Assembly (NCBI GenBank): GCA_905250075.1
Contig: CAJNOP010000321.1
Coordinates: forward strand, 66,287-130,286
Source: Rotaria sp. Silwood1
Lineage: Eukaryota; Rotifera; Eurotatoria; Philodinida; Philodinidae
Direction of reading: 5' to 3'
Length of the DNA: 64,000 bases
The notes beneath the pieces were generated by a model, which ran no database searches, had not been told where the DNA came from, and was given only the letters and a program-made list of their open reading frames with translations. Shown in pieces: positions 1-13,080 of this stretch. How positions within the stretch are numbered: the first letter of the stretch is position 1; the number at the start of each line of letters is the position of its first letter. The translations under genes and the position numbers were made by a program.

Positions 1-3000
1 GGACGATTTTTTATTTCAATAAATCCTAGAGATATCAAAAGGACGATATAATGGCAAAACAGTGATATGACAGTTAACATGCTGCAATCAAAGTATATCA
101 TTAAGAGTGTCGACAATAGTATCACATAAACTACTTTGAAAAATTTTCCATTAATGATCCTACCGCCTACCAAGAGTTTTCATTCTCCTATTTTATTCTT
201 CGATTTATATAAATAAACAAGTCATGCCCTTGTCCTTCTTTATCCACTAGCTGCTTTCCTCTCGATGAACATTTATATATGTTGATCAGCAAGAAAAAGG
301 AGAAGAAAGATTAAGAAAGAAGTGAGCATAAAAAAATAGAACCACGACGAGAGTATTTATGGTATATGTGATATGACGGAAAGACATGTGCAGATGTAAC
401 AGCATTTCTCACCACATTGATATTATTATTACAATACACTTAAATCCTACACTGATACGCAGCATGAAACTTTGCGCCAGAACCCAGGCAGGTAAATGAC
501 TGGCTAGAAGCTGTTTTGCTTCACCCTGCGATATCGATGGTAAAGCTGAGACTTTTGCCGGTAAATTCAGCACATTAATACATTATCTCAAGACTGTCAG
601 TCTCCATCTCACAGATTCCTCAAGATTCCGAAAGTCAAATACGATTATCCAAAAAGATTACACATTTTGTTGTGATCATAAAATTTTCCCTTGATCCGAA
701 AATATTAGTCATTATTCAAAAGAAATTCGTAGTTAACCGGATACACTAATCAATTTTCAATAAATCTGTTTGGTATCCTTCTAATATTTTTCTTTCTGAA
801 CTGAAAGATTTCACCATAAGCTGGTAATATTCGTGAGTAGACTGAATTTTTTGGCTCTATTTTCATACGCTTCTCTTTCATTTGCAAGGCTTTTATGGCT
901 ACCAGGCCGGCTCTGGGGAATCTTTTCTCTTCCTCTTGTCAATATACCTTTAAACGGAACGCTGTCGCCGTTAACTACAAACGTTTGGAGATAAAGTGCA
1001 AATTATCTGGAGCTCTCAACACACCATTCGATCCCCTAAATTTTCGCTGTCTTCTTAAATCCTTTTCGGTGATTCGAAACCTTTCACCGTTCGTAATAGA
1101 CGTTTTTCGAAGACTGCAATTTTTTTGCCAGTAGTTTCACACACTACAGACTGCTAAGCAATCTTGCTCTTCCTTTCATAGATTCTTGTGAGATTGGGAA
1201 GCTTGCATCGCCATATAGAAAGATGGGTTCACGCCCTGAAATTCTTATTTACACACAAAGTTAACAATTTTGGCCATGTTCTTTTACAGATGGTCTCATT
1301 CAAATCGCAATGACATCATATGAATATTAAGTTCTTATTTCTTTAATATCTAAGCTTGATGAACAAAGTAGGAGCAAAAAACTGGCAGGCTAATTATGGT
1401 ATGTATAGACGATATCATGAAATTGAGATAAATGAAAAGATCAAACAAATAGGAGACAGCTCTGAAATAGTGAATGAACGAAATCAATAACTAATATACA
1501 ACGACAAATTGATTGGTTTAAGTAAAGTCAATCATGGGTGCCAGTTTCATATCTATCCCAATCATTTTCTAATATTTGCGGTGTCTTGTAGCTAACTATA
1601 CATCGATCAAAATGATTTCTTTTGTTTTTCGAATCTTTCTAATATTTTACTCACTACGATCAAGTTATTGAAGTCACACCGTTTTCGGTAATATTAATGA
1701 TGTGTTGCTGTTGTTGCTGAGAAGTTTTTGCGTCCTTCACCGTTTGCTGCGTTTCTTCAAATGATTCATTTCTTATTATTACAATATGACATAGATTTCT
1801 GTTTCGTTTCTGTATGCTGTGACCCCTTTTATTTTTTTTTCAATTTCTTTTGAAAGAGGCACTCTATTGAGAAGCACTGCACGTGATAAGAGTAGAGCAT
1901 TTACGAGAAGATTCGATAAAGAGTAATGGCAAGCAAGAAAAAAAAAACTTGTTGAATAAAATTCATGTCAACTTTAGTGTACAAATTGATATTGCTTACT
2001 GTGTATAATCTGAGATGATTCGAATCGTTCGAAATGAAACTACGACGCACAATGAAGCATTTGATTGCATCCCTTTCAAATAGGTCGATTTGTTACAGTT
2101 AACAGAGAGTCACTATTCTGAATTAGTTTTTATATTTTATTTTATACTAAAATCAATAAAACTTATATTATGGGTGCCATACTATCGATATACGATATTA
2201 CCATTCGATAGAGAGTTGAATTCTATATTCAGTACAGCAAATTACAGACTCAAAAAAATACTAAGACAAAGATCAACTAGAAATACTCTAATTCACTTTT
2301 AACTATCCTTATGAACACATAATAATGCGATAACTAACACAACGGAAGATCAATCGAAAGATGTTGTTCTATCTTACATTTATATGATAAATCCAACCAA
2401 TCATCCGATAGGCATTTCGAAACATTGATTTAAGGTTACCGTGGGCGTTAAAATTTCAAACATGAACTTCGGTTTTTCACTTTCCGATAGGTTTAGGACT
2501 AGGTGATCAGACAACAAAACGCTGAGTTTTTGAATCGCCCATAGATTTTTACCGAGGGAATAATAATTTGATCAAGATTAAAAAGGATTTTTTCCTGTAG
2601 ATTGATCATTCTCGAATCGTCGAGACTTATGAAATAAAAGTGAAGGATGAGATTCGAATATGGATACTTACGATTAACATTCGTCGAACATCGAGACTAA
2701 ATATGAACTATTATTCTTCTATAAAAGTTATCTTTTCAACTCTTAGAAGGATGGTAATTTCAAAATTGTTATTTTAAGCCAGTCCTCTCTCAAAAATCGA
2801 TCTCAGACCAGGTATATTGAAATCAGATGAAATTTTCAGCCCTGTTCTATGACGATTGATGGGGATATCCACCAAACAAGAGTAAAAACAATAGCTCATT
2901 TCTTCTCCAAAAATTCTTTGCGGTTTTCATTTCATATATTGAATCTTTTTTTTTTGAAAGAGCATGTCAACATGCTGCTACTATCAGGATCCGTCTTTAA

Positions 3001-4269
3001 AAACTTTCATCTTTCGAGCGAAGAAAAAGATTGGCAAATTCAATTAGTAAAAAAATTCTCAAAAAAAGCAGCGCTCTAATTGGAAAAGTGCTTTGCAATA
3101 TAAGAATAACAAAGCCTCATTCAAAAAAAACGGATTCTCATTGGCACAGTATTTGTACACGCACTTTGAAACAAAAATAAAATTATTGGCTACAATGAAG
3201 TTCCTCGAAGAATCCTTGGAGACGCAACCGAAAACATATAAAACGGGAAAACAATAAAAAAGATTTTTGATTTTTTCCAAAAAATAGCTTTTGTTTCTAA
3301 TAGGAAATAAGGGAAATGTTCAAAAATTTTTGGAAAAAACGAGATGCTGAGTAAAAATTTGTGTTGTTCGTGAAAGACCAGACCAAAGGGTATTTGCTTC
3401 TGCATTTACCTTAATTTCGATCATCTTGGCAAAAATTGACTTTTTTTTAAGGAGGGTTAATATTTGCTAACAGTTTTCGAAAATTAAAAATAGAATGATA
3501 ACTTCTTTCGTGTTTCTCTAACCACATAAAATGCTTTGTTTTTTGAGTCTCAAATGTCATATAAGGAGCTTATTTGATAAATACGGCATTTGATAAATAA
3601 TCGCTATGTGTAATAAAGATAAAACACCTTAGTATGTTAGTTGAATGAAAGAGACGTAAGTAAATCACTTTTTGAAAAAATTTCACGAAATCAATATTAG
3701 CCTCACCACTTGAAACTTGTTTTCTTCTTGGTTTGTTTCTCCTGAAGCACTGACTATTATGCTTTCGATATGTTTCTTTTTTCAAGTACTCGAAACTTTG
3801 ATGAGTATCGAGAGCTCTAAAAATGCTTGAGGAATCGAGAATGAATGTTTGATAGCATACAATTTTGGAGTGATCGGAATCCAATGGCTGTCGAGGGCTC
3901 GAAATCAGAACACACGAAGCAAAAAATGCATATTAAAAGTTTTCAAGCGCTCGACCTATCCATCTTATGATTTTTAAAGTCTGCTTGAGAATAGTTGGCA
4001 TATTTGGTTGTTTACTCGCATAGTGAATCTCTATTCAAGATAATTGACTTATGTCGGAACGAAACTCACTGATGATAGAAGTTGAAGATATTTCTTTAGT
4101 CGATTGATTGTTGCCATTATATCTAAAAACCTGTGTAAAAATAGAACAACGACAATATTTGATTCAAGAAAAAAAACATTGCTTCCATATTGTTCAAGAA
4201 CCGTATCAACATAATCTTTATATTTTCTTTCTCATTAAAAGTTAATCGATGAGACTCATAATCACAATC
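1..4269. other. Gene-poor AT-rich stretch
   Basis: I see no convincing gene here. Open frames are short (under about 105 codons), rich in Phe, Lys and Asn as expected from AT-rich noncoding DNA, and none has a signal peptide, recognisable motif or paired splice sites. A few more GC-balanced patches (about 470-620 and 890-1130) could be relics of coding sequence, but I recognise nothing in them. Confidence 0.5.
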
Positions 4270-4608
4270 TTATTGTGCTTTCATTATGCTTAAAGAAAGT
4301 ACTATTGTTGTTATGACTTCTGTTGGATTTGACCATTCATTGCACTCACATTGACTAACATTTTCTGTGTTAATACTCTCTAGCATAATGATTTGATAAA
4401 TACCAGTATTTTCATTATGTGAGCCAATAAGATTAGGTTCATTGGATTGCTGCAGCATGTGCAATATATGATGGATTTTAGAACAATGGCCAAAGTTACG
4501 AACTAATGCTTCAAGATTGATAAAAATCGCAGTTATCATCTTGTTTGGTACTGGTGTTATCAATCTATTCATGATATGTTCTCCTATGTTTGTTAGACAA
4601 AATTTCAT
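4270..4608 (-). CDS. Uncertain 112-codon open frame
   Basis: This is an open frame of 112 codons on the minus strand. An internal Met at codon 13 begins a stretch with more balanced amino-acid use than neighbouring chance frames, including four Cys and an acidic C-terminal half. I see no signal peptide, no known motif and no convincing splice partner. It may be a relic exon or a chance frame. I do not recognise it. Confidence 0.2.
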   Translation of the reverse strand: MKFCLTNIGEHIMNRLITPVPNKMITAIFINLEALVRNFGHCSKIHHILHMLQQSNEPNLIGSHNENTGIYQIIMLESINTENVSQCECNEWSNPTEVITTIVLSLSIMKAQ

Positions 4609-6240
4609 CGAATGGATGATCTACTTCAATAAAAAAAAATGATTAATATAATTTTATTTTCTCTTTATATCTATCAATATTTTCAAAATTAATACTACTA
4701 TGAAGAGCTGTATAACGTGTACAATGCACTTCATACATCTTTTCAACTTGATTTCATTTGATTCATATCGATATTTAGACAATTTTTTGACAATGTCTCA
4801 TCTTTAATCATATTGATACATATTTTCTCAACATTCATTTCTCCAAAACAGGAGGAAATTCATGACTATTTCAAATATTAACAAAATAGTATGAAGAAGG
4901 ATTCAATAACTGGTCAAACCATACTATTGATAGTTAATTATAATAAATAGAGATAATGGATCAAAGTGGTAGGATACCATACAAGTTTATGAGATCTTCA
5001 TGCTTTAGACTATTGTTCTGAATCTATTTCACAATCAGAGAAATCCATCAGATATTTCAGTTCATGCTTCATTTATTAAAAACCGAAAATTTTTTCATTT
5101 GTGAAGGATATGGATAATTATATCCATCATTTTAATTTAATTGCAACACATCTCATTCTAACTAAGTTGAATTATCTTTGCAACATTTATTTTCGTATCT
5201 ATTTTCACTTCACGATTTTCATAAATTAGCCAAAAAAAACTAATCAATTTTTTTCTAAGAATTGAAGAAGAACAGAAGGTAGGAAGAAAGAATGTTATCG
5301 GGTAGGCTTGATTAGAAAGTTTGCGCTCTAATATACAATTCAAAATTTATCGACACATGGTGTGAAAAATTGATATTGCTACCAACAATAACATCTTTTT
5401 CTCTCGGTTTTCGTAGCTTTCTTAGAATTAATATTTATTATAGCAAGAGCTAGATGTGTCTATGAAACAAAATCATTCTTCACGTAGAATTATAACTATA
5501 ATTCTTCTCATCTAGCATGATATGAATCCATAAGATACAGGTAACTTTAAATAATTTAGAGTATGGAATATAGAGATACATTTTGAATTGAAGCTCATAT
5601 TTAAGTAAGAAGTCTTGTTTATTAAAGAATAAAAATAACCGAGAATTTCGCCGTTAGTAATTTTAGAATGAAAAGTGATTAACTATACGTTGCACTACTA
5701 TTTCAAACTATATTGGTTGTGCAACAGAAGCTGTATTTTAAAAGATGTCAAACACTTTTATTAATTGATTTTATATTGAAACAGTGAACGTAAAACAATA
5801 ACTTATTGTTTAAATTTCCTTGTTTTGCTAAAACATATCTGCTAAAAATTTTGTTTTTTTGTGTTGAAAGAATTAAACCAATCATAAAGTGTTTATAACA
5901 GGATGCTTACTATGATAGATGGTTTAAGTGGCAAATGTTCATTGTAAATAAAATTCCTCTTAAGAAAACTTTTTATCACAACCTGTTTTAGACTGCATTG
6001 TAGTAATCGCGTATTTCGTAAAAGCTATTAGATACTTTAATATAAACCGTGTTTTATGTATTGCAATAGCTGAGATATATGACCATCGAGTTGGATACTC
6101 ATTACGCTATACCAAAGTCACTCAAAATCGACAACTTAGCGATATATGGACAGAGGTGTCGATGTTCCGATTCTTCATTGTCGTCCACATCGATTAGACT
6201 CACTTGAAAAAACAGAATAATCATTATCAGAATCCGATGT
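4609..6240. other. Intergenic stretch with no gene seen
   Basis: This is AT-rich sequence with scattered homopolymers. I found no coding frame, repeat array or RNA gene that I can support. Confidence 0.5.
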
Positions 6241-6284
6241 CAATTTTATTAATAGATTTAATTATGATATAAGAAAATCGTGAT

Positions 6285-7591
6285 TTATTTTGAGACGGCT
6301 GCAACAATAGCTTGATTAATCATGCGCACAGTGTCGATCATTGTTTTCACAGCAGCCATTTGTGGGCCATTTTTGGTAGCAAAATTGTTTTTCGTATATC
6401 CCCACCAATCCCAACAACCCATTGGATTCAGTGGAAAAAGCAATGAGGAACGAACTTGTGGAAAGATCACAATCAAATTGTTGAGTTCGGCTACTTCCAA
6501 ATAACCGGCCTTGCGGACAAATACATCGTCGACATAGGCTTTGCCTGTGAGAGAAAAAGAAATTAGATTAATGAAAGAAGAGCCTGTACCGAACTTAACC
6601 TTGTTTGCATCCATGTAATGCTACATGGATAGAACACTCCTGTCCTTTGGTACATGCTGATGGAAAATAGACAAAACCTTCATTGTCAAAACTGAGCGAA
6701 GATGCACGTGCTTTAGCTGCTTTGCTTCGTACAGGTGCTGTAACACTGGATAGTGTCCAATTAAAAAGACCTGAGGTTGGCCAACTCCAATCAATGGGAT
6801 TGTACAATGAAATACTGTCTGAGATCCATCGAGATGAAGGATTGTTACCAACAGTCAATAATGGCGGAGGATACATGAATGCTTCTTGATCAAACAATAG
6901 CATTTGACCGATGAGTGGAGTTTTGAAACCTGGTACTGGTTTGATCAAATGATTGCCGTGAAGATGATTCAACAAATCATAGGCCAAACTGAAATTACTA
7001 AACGCGCAAAACCGCACCAGTCTATTCATTTTCTTACATTGCATGTATGCATTTTATCGATACTTACCAATTGTTAATATAATTATCCAGATTTGGAATA
7101 GCACATTTACCACCAAAGGTTTCGGTAGGAAAGCCATGTGTAGCAGGCATATCATAGTTGGTCTTGAGGTTTGCACCTAATGGTAAATAGAGTTTTTCAT
7201 TCAATTTGACCAAACCAGGAAGAGCTATCGGATCATATTTGCCCGAAAAGATGTAAACTGGGTCATCTTTTATATTAGCTAGGCTATCGATACTGCCAGC
7301 TCTTTCATAGGATTTCAGTTGGCGTTCGAGCATTGGTACTGAAACAGACGTAACTGGACCCGTCAGGCATGCAGCAGCTGTCAGGATATTTCCAGCACAA
7401 TAATAAGGTGGTCCAGCTAGAACACCACAGCCACTGATTTCATTTGAGAATGCAAAGTGCATTTGAGTGGCCATTGACGCACCAGATGAAGCACCTGACA
7501 CGGTAATAATTGGTTGCGAAAGATTCATCTGAACGCATAACACCACCATTAGAACACCAATAAGAGCAGTAGTGCTGTGCAAAGTCGCCAT
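6285..7591 (-). CDS. Secreted type-2 (circularly permuted) PHB depolymerase, three exons
   Basis: The product is likely an extracellular esterase that cleaves poly(3-hydroxybutyrate) or a related polyester. Exons are 7591-7068, 6997-6600 and 6544-6285; introns of 70 and 55 nt have GTAAGT/TTTAG and GTTAAG/CACAG ends, and the join gives an uninterrupted 393-residue protein. Residues 1-26 look like a signal peptide. A lipase box GASSG follows at once (nucleophile Ser35), then Asp120 in SGKYDP and His152 in ATHGF. An NCNF segment lies near residue 175, and the oxyanion motif HGCKQG near 303-308, followed by NNLIVIFPQ and [11 protein letters not shown]. Having the nucleophile N-terminal and HGC C-terminal is the order of the circularly permuted Penicillium funiculosum-type enzymes, not of ordinary bacterial ones. 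An AATAAA overlaps the stop codon and another lies about 40 nt further on. A fungal or bacterial origin by transfer is likely, with introns gained later. The family call is firm; the substrate is inferred. Confidence 0.92.
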
Positions 7592-7816
7592 TCTATTGTT
7601 CTCTATTTTGATTTGCTTTCAATTTTGAAATTGCCACTAAAATAAATATGCACAATTATATCGAAAGGGATTTGTAATTGGAGATGAAACAAAACAACGT
7701 TTTCAATTTAGTTAAATCACTCTTCTTATTTTAGCTGCGTATAGAGTACAGTATATGAACCGTTTTCATTACTTGGGATGAATAGATGTGTATATCGACT
7801 ATAGTTGCATTCTGTT

Positions 7817-7885
7817 TGGATGTGGGTATTAAAGTTTTATCTGCCACCATATTCACACCCATACGCATACTCCACATCTACACTC
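7817..7885. repeat. Decayed telomere-like repeat pair (G-rich then C-rich)
   Basis: A G-rich piece (GGATGTGGGT) is followed about 30 nt later by C-rich pieces (CACACCCATACGCATACTCCACATCTACAC). The order is the same as in the clear TGTGGG...CCCACA structures elsewhere in the window, but it is much more degenerate. Confidence 0.4.
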
Positions 7886-8165
7886 TCAAGGTTTGACATA
7901 CAATATGTCTCCAATTAAAATAGCTTCACATTTCTTTTAAGCATTTAGAGTTTTGATTAATTAAAGTAAATGAGTATTTCAACGTATACAAAATTTTAGG
8001 TCAAGAGTCAAGTTGAGCATGAGTGTGAGCCTTTTCTCCACATAGCCATGTTCAAAGGAGAAATTTTCGAAGAAAACCAAATAAGAAGTTCATTCGTGAC
8101 TCATACAGGATTGAGAAGTGTCGACCATCTTTGCCGAATGTCAAAGAATTCATCGTGGTTAACAT

Positions 8166-9095
8166 ATTTGTCTTAAATGTTAAGGTGTCGGCAATTCAAA
8201 CATTCAGTAAAAATGTTTTTTCGAGAAAAATCGATTTTACTAATACCATAACCAATTCAGGCGGTATTCATCGACTTTCGAATTCAAATAAGACTTTTTG
8301 TCAAAAACTAAATATAGATTCTGAATCAGCACAAAAAAACTGAGTCAAATGAAATATCTTTCAAGTTAATTTGACAACTTTCAATTTCTGTCAATTTTTC
8401 AGGTATCCTCGGAGGACTGAAATTTTTGTATGTGTCAAAAAATGAAAGTTGTCAAATTAACTTGAAAGATATTTCATTTGACTCAGTTTTTTTTGTGCTG
8501 ATTCAGAATCTATATTTAGTTTTTGACAAAAAGTCTTATTTGAATTCGATTATCGATGAATACCGCCTGAATTGGTTATGATATCAATAAAATCGATTTT
8601 TCTCGACAAAGAGAAGGAAAGGAAAAAAAACGATGCATACCTTTTTGCCTAGTCATATAATGAATCAAATGAAATCAAAAACATTTGGCTACATCACTTC
8701 CGTAGAAAAACTAGATAGGTTTATAAAATCGACCTATACGTAGTGTACTCGACGCGATTCGAAGCGCCACCATCAACAGAGTTTTGGGTCTGTAGTCGAT
8801 TTAACAACTTGTTTATACTCAGTTTTTGATACTGAATCTAAAAAAAAGCATTTTCAGAAGTTGGAAAAAAGTATGAAGCCGAAAATTTTGCACATTTTGA
8901 AAAAGATGTTTTTTTTCGAAAAAAACGACTTCTCCCGAGTATTTTGAAGTTTTCGACCGGAAAGAAGCATTTGCTGAGACTAAAAAGTAGTTTTTCATGA
9001 TCAGCAGCCCAAGCTCTATCAAATAATGTAAAAAAAAGGCAAAAAAAGTTTTACTGAATGTTTGAATTGCCTGCGCTTTATAAACAAGACCAAAA
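8166..9095. repeat. Foldback element with interrupted right arm
   Basis: A near-perfect palindrome runs from 8221 to 8606, centred near 8413; for example 8341-8383 is repeated in reverse complement at 8443-8482. The left arm continues outward through 8190-8212 (GGCAATTCAAACATTCAG), and its reverse complement appears only at 9051-9074. The right arm is therefore split by about 430 bp. Outer ends near 8166 and 9095 still match weakly. No transposase frame is visible, so this looks like a non-autonomous foldback or MITE element. Confidence 0.75.
8607..9041. mobile_element. Insertion nested in the foldback right arm
   Basis: This 435 bp block has no counterpart in the left arm of the surrounding palindrome and separates two right-arm segments that are contiguous on the left. 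It has its own character, with runs of A/T and segments such as CGACTTCTCCCGAG. I could not identify clean terminal repeats or a target-site duplication, and it holds no coding frame I can support. Confidence 0.5.
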
Positions 9096-9590
9096 AACCT
9101 GAGCGATTTCTTTTGATAATTCGATGTTCAATTAGATTTTCATTTATTATTGGTTTCGGTATAATCGATACCAAATTATTTTCATATTATATTTAAGAAC
9201 GAGAACGCATAAAATGAATCGGCCTATCTCAAGATTAAAAAATAAAAGTATATATTTGGTTTAAATAAGTTTGTTCAAATATTTGTTCGAGTGAATAGAA
9301 ATAGTCTCATTTGAAGGAACAGAGCATTCTGCACAAATCAATATATGAACCATTCAGAAATAGTTAACATGAATTGAACTTATTTTAAACAGAGGGTGTT
9401 TCTATCGATATTTTAGTTAGGTCATGCAAGTTCAGGCTTCTCAATTGCTTTCACATTGGCTTTATGATGGACTTTACTCTTCAAGAATCAATGCAAGTTT
9501 CGATAGGATAAGCGCTAGCTTTGTTTTGTAGTAGTTATTTTATTGGCGCAATTCATTCGAGGACAAACAGTGCCTAAAGTTATTGTTATT

Positions 9591-9650
9591 TGGATGTGTG
9601 TGTGAGTGCGAATGGAAACAATACTCACACTGATATCCGTACTATCACTC
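9591..9650. repeat. Decayed telomere-like repeat pair at the start of unit A
   Basis: GGATGTGTGTGTGAGTG is followed by a short spacer and ACTCACACTGATATCCGTACTATCACTC. The C-rich half is shared with the start of unit D (27972 on), so the duplicated unit appears to begin at this structure. Confidence 0.4.
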
Positions 9651-11930
9651 TCTAGAATCAAGTATCATCCATTCTCAGAAATGCTTTTTCACAGCTTTTT
9701 ATAAATCTGCCATTTCGAATAGAAAGGGAAGAACTTTTCTAATTATAAGAGTATTACCGAACAAGTAAAAGAATGTAAATATCTCTTAAACTATTAAAAT
9801 TTGTTAGAACAAGAAGCTTAATCACCTGTAAAACTACGCTTTTGTGGTATTAAACATCAAAGTAAAAGACGGTTCTACATTTACATCGCTGAAACGACGA
9901 TATAAAAGGACTTTCATAAATCTCTTTTTTTTCTTTTGTGTTAGTTTTAAATGAATACTCATAGAGATTCTGCCGTAGAATACAAATATAAAATCTTTCT
10001 TTGACAATGTCTTTTGTTTTCCATATGAGTTTTTTGAACATACACTACTTATTGGTATGATAGTATTGAGTATATCTAATATTACAAAGTACATTCAGTG
10101 TCCTAAAAATCAGACAAAATAGTAATTGAATTTAGGTTTTCCTAGAAGCGTTTTGTACAAATGTATTATTGATGAACAAATACTTGTTCAACAATCAATA
10201 ATTATGTTCGTTCTAAGATCTATCGAAGCATTCATTTCTGCGAAGTTTACAACCATGCTCGCGACTTGCAGCTCATTGTCAACTGGAAATAGTATTAATC
10301 CTATCATAGATGTATTTAGTTAGTTCATTTTCGTTTGATGTAAAATAAATTTTGTTTTGATCATCGTATGTAATTAAAAGTGCTAATTTTTGAATAAATG
10401 ATGCTCCATTTTCCTGCCTACTACCATAGTAAAAACATATGCTATCGGTAATTTTCGTGTTTCATTACACAATCCATGCAAACACCAAATCCAGAATAGG
10501 CTAGTCGAAACACGATTTTGTTATAAACAACATCTAGAAGATGCTCAAAAAGTTTTCTAATGTGATTTTATTCAAGACTGCGTCTACACTTGTGATTGAT
10601 GAAAACTGTTTAGATGCTCTTTTTATGGTCTAACCGCATTCAGATGCATTTATATTCCGAAAATGATTTTCATCGAAAGTCTTCTAAGAGTATCCAAACG
10701 TCTTTCTAATTTCAATCAGCATATGGATGCAGAAAATGTTGTACCGAAGAGACATATTCAAAAATATAACCGTAAACAGAAACATTTGAAAGTTTTTCCC
10801 ATCTAACCAGTGAATATATGTTTATGATGTGAACACACGTACTGCAACGAAAACTGATCCGTTACATGTATGTAATTCATTCAAACTCCATCTAAGTTTT
10901 TCGAAATAGAGACCTATTGTTGACAGGGTGTCTGAAAATGATGAGAAAGTAATTTATGTACAAGAGAGAAAAAAACGAAAATATGCATTTCTGTATAGTT
11001 CACTTTTAATTTATTAAACTCTCACGTAAAATCATCTACTATCTGACGATGACGATATTCGAAAAAAGTCTATGATTAGAGAAAAAAAAATAAGGTTCCA
11101 TTGAGAATACTTAACGCGAGAAGTATTTTGAGCTAGAATAAATCTCGAGTGTATATATACGACTTTTAATGATTGATTCACTTGTTAACTGTCATCACTT
11201 CAGCTAATTATTCAGTGCAGTTTCCAGAGAAGACTAAAACTATCATCACAGAATATCAATGCGGGCTAATTTTGAATCGAATGCGAACTAAGATTTATTT
11301 TTTAGATTTGATTTGGAATGAAAGCGATGCTATTCGATTTGAAATCGTGTCTATAGACCCAAGAAACCTCTTTCATTTGAGTCATATCGAGACGCGTTTG
11401 TTTTGCGTGTTTTCAAAACATATCAACTACGATTCAGACCCATTGTAATTACAAAAGTATTTATACGAGAATAAGGTTAATCTCTTGTATAGATGATCAA
11501 AAAAGAAAACTTTTCTTCGTTGATTTAGTACATATTTTCTTCTTGAGTATTATTTACTTTTGATCGATCAATTGCATGAATAATATTCAGCATAAGCTGA
11601 TGATTTCACAGTATATTGCAATAAAAAGTATGTTGAATTAGTTGAAAGATACCTGATGGCAGATTTTCATATCATGCTCTAGTATACATCGTTATGAAAA
11701 ATAAAATGACTTTTCATCTGTTACAAGAGTAATCTTACTAACAAAGTATTCTGATTCGAAATTATTTTTATAATTGCAATGATATTATTTCAAATCACAA
11801 GTCGAATCTGAATAAGCATTAGTTTTCGATGAAGAATGTTTTTATTATAATCAAAAAAAATTAATGATTAATACCCTTCTTAATGTATATTATGTTTAGA
11901 ACAAAATTAGGTAGAATTTATGCAGTTCCA

Positions 11931-12986
11931 CTACCATCCTCCGTATGAATAACCAAATCCACTACCAAAACCGCCGTAACCACCATAGCCACCATAGCCA
12001 CCATATCGTTGAGCCATTGTTGGATTTGGATTTCCACCCATTATATTATCAAGATATGTTCCCAAAGGACCTATATTAAAAGAATTCGTTAAGGCATATT
12101 CGTTTTTTTCCAATTGAAACTTTTCTTTTATTTATCATCATTTATTCAAATATAAAAGCCACTGTTCAGATTTATGATAAGAATTCAAATTTCATAACAG
12201 ATAACGACACAATCTTTGCCAAAACAATGTTTTGAAAATTACAAACGAATCGATTAAAGCTGTTTATTAATGTAGTGGCTATTAAAATTATTCAACAAGG
12301 TTTATTTTGAATTAGTTTCACTATCGAAGTAACAATAAAAAGAGTTCAAATAGTGATTCAAATAGAGAAAAACATGCATTATAAGCAGCGTCGTGCCGAC
12401 CAAGGAGTGCTCAGTAGTGTAACATTTCCTCTATAATTGCAATTTTCTTATTTTGTATAGTTAAATGATCAAATGAACGTTAAAGGGCTGTCTTGATTTT
12501 TTTCTGTTTCGAAAACTTTCCTATATCCGTCACTTTTTTTATACGTGCTTATTTCATATAATTCTTTAAGTTAAACTATCTTGTATACGAAAAAAAAGTA
12601 GATCGAACAAACAATTAGACTTCTGTTTTTTTTTGTTAGAAACACACTGTATTTTAGAGAACAGATTTTTTTTTGCGTTATCCTCTCTTATATTTGGAAA
12701 GGTTGTGGCAACCCTAACTATAAGTATATTTTCGTATATTCTTGTGATGAATATTTTTCTCTATTCGAATCATTATTTAAGTTCTTTTTTGCGCCTAACA
12801 CAGCAGAAAAAAAATGAAACTAAGTCTTGTTGAATAATTCTGTTAGTCGCGGTACATAAAATCTATTCTAACAATATTAGCAATAACATTTTTACGATCC
12901 TTACTATTTAATCCACCAGGAATATTTTGTTCAATCCACATATCAGATGCTAATTCTGCAAGTACAAACGGGTTACCACCATACAT
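11931..12986 (-). CDS. Small Gly-Tyr-rich protein, array copy A
   Basis: This two-exon gene encodes 73 residues. Exon 1 is 12986-12905 and ends at a GTAAGG donor after LN; exon 2 is 12070-11931, after a TATAG acceptor, and the split codon is Ser. Exon 1 encodes an ordinary segment with MYGGNP at the start and a D-M-W-I motif. Exon 2 begins PLGTYLDNIMGGNPNPTMAQ and then runs into GGY repeats ending SYGGW. The same splice positions and phase in copies B-D support it as a real gene. The start is chosen because the conserved TATA box lies about 85-95 nt upstream. An AATAAA lies at 11841-11846. There is no obvious signal peptide. GGY tails occur in nematode YGGW-type antimicrobial peptides, eggshell and cuticle proteins; which applies here is unknown. 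Unlike the other copies, it lacks the terminal RWY. Confidence 0.75.
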
Positions 12987-13069
12987 ATTTAATGTATCAA
13001 TAGATGCGTAGAATACTGAAGAATACTTCTTTGTTTTGATCGATAAATAAAAACTGATTTAATTGCATT

Positions 13070-13080
13070 TATTTATATAT
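13070..13080 (-). promoter_or_regulatory. TATA box of Gly-Tyr gene A
   Basis: TATATAAAT on the minus strand, about 85 nt before the ATG, sits inside a block (with TGCAATYAAATC downstream) conserved in all four units. The spacing leaves room for a 5' leader of about 50-60 nt without a further exon. Confidence 0.6.
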
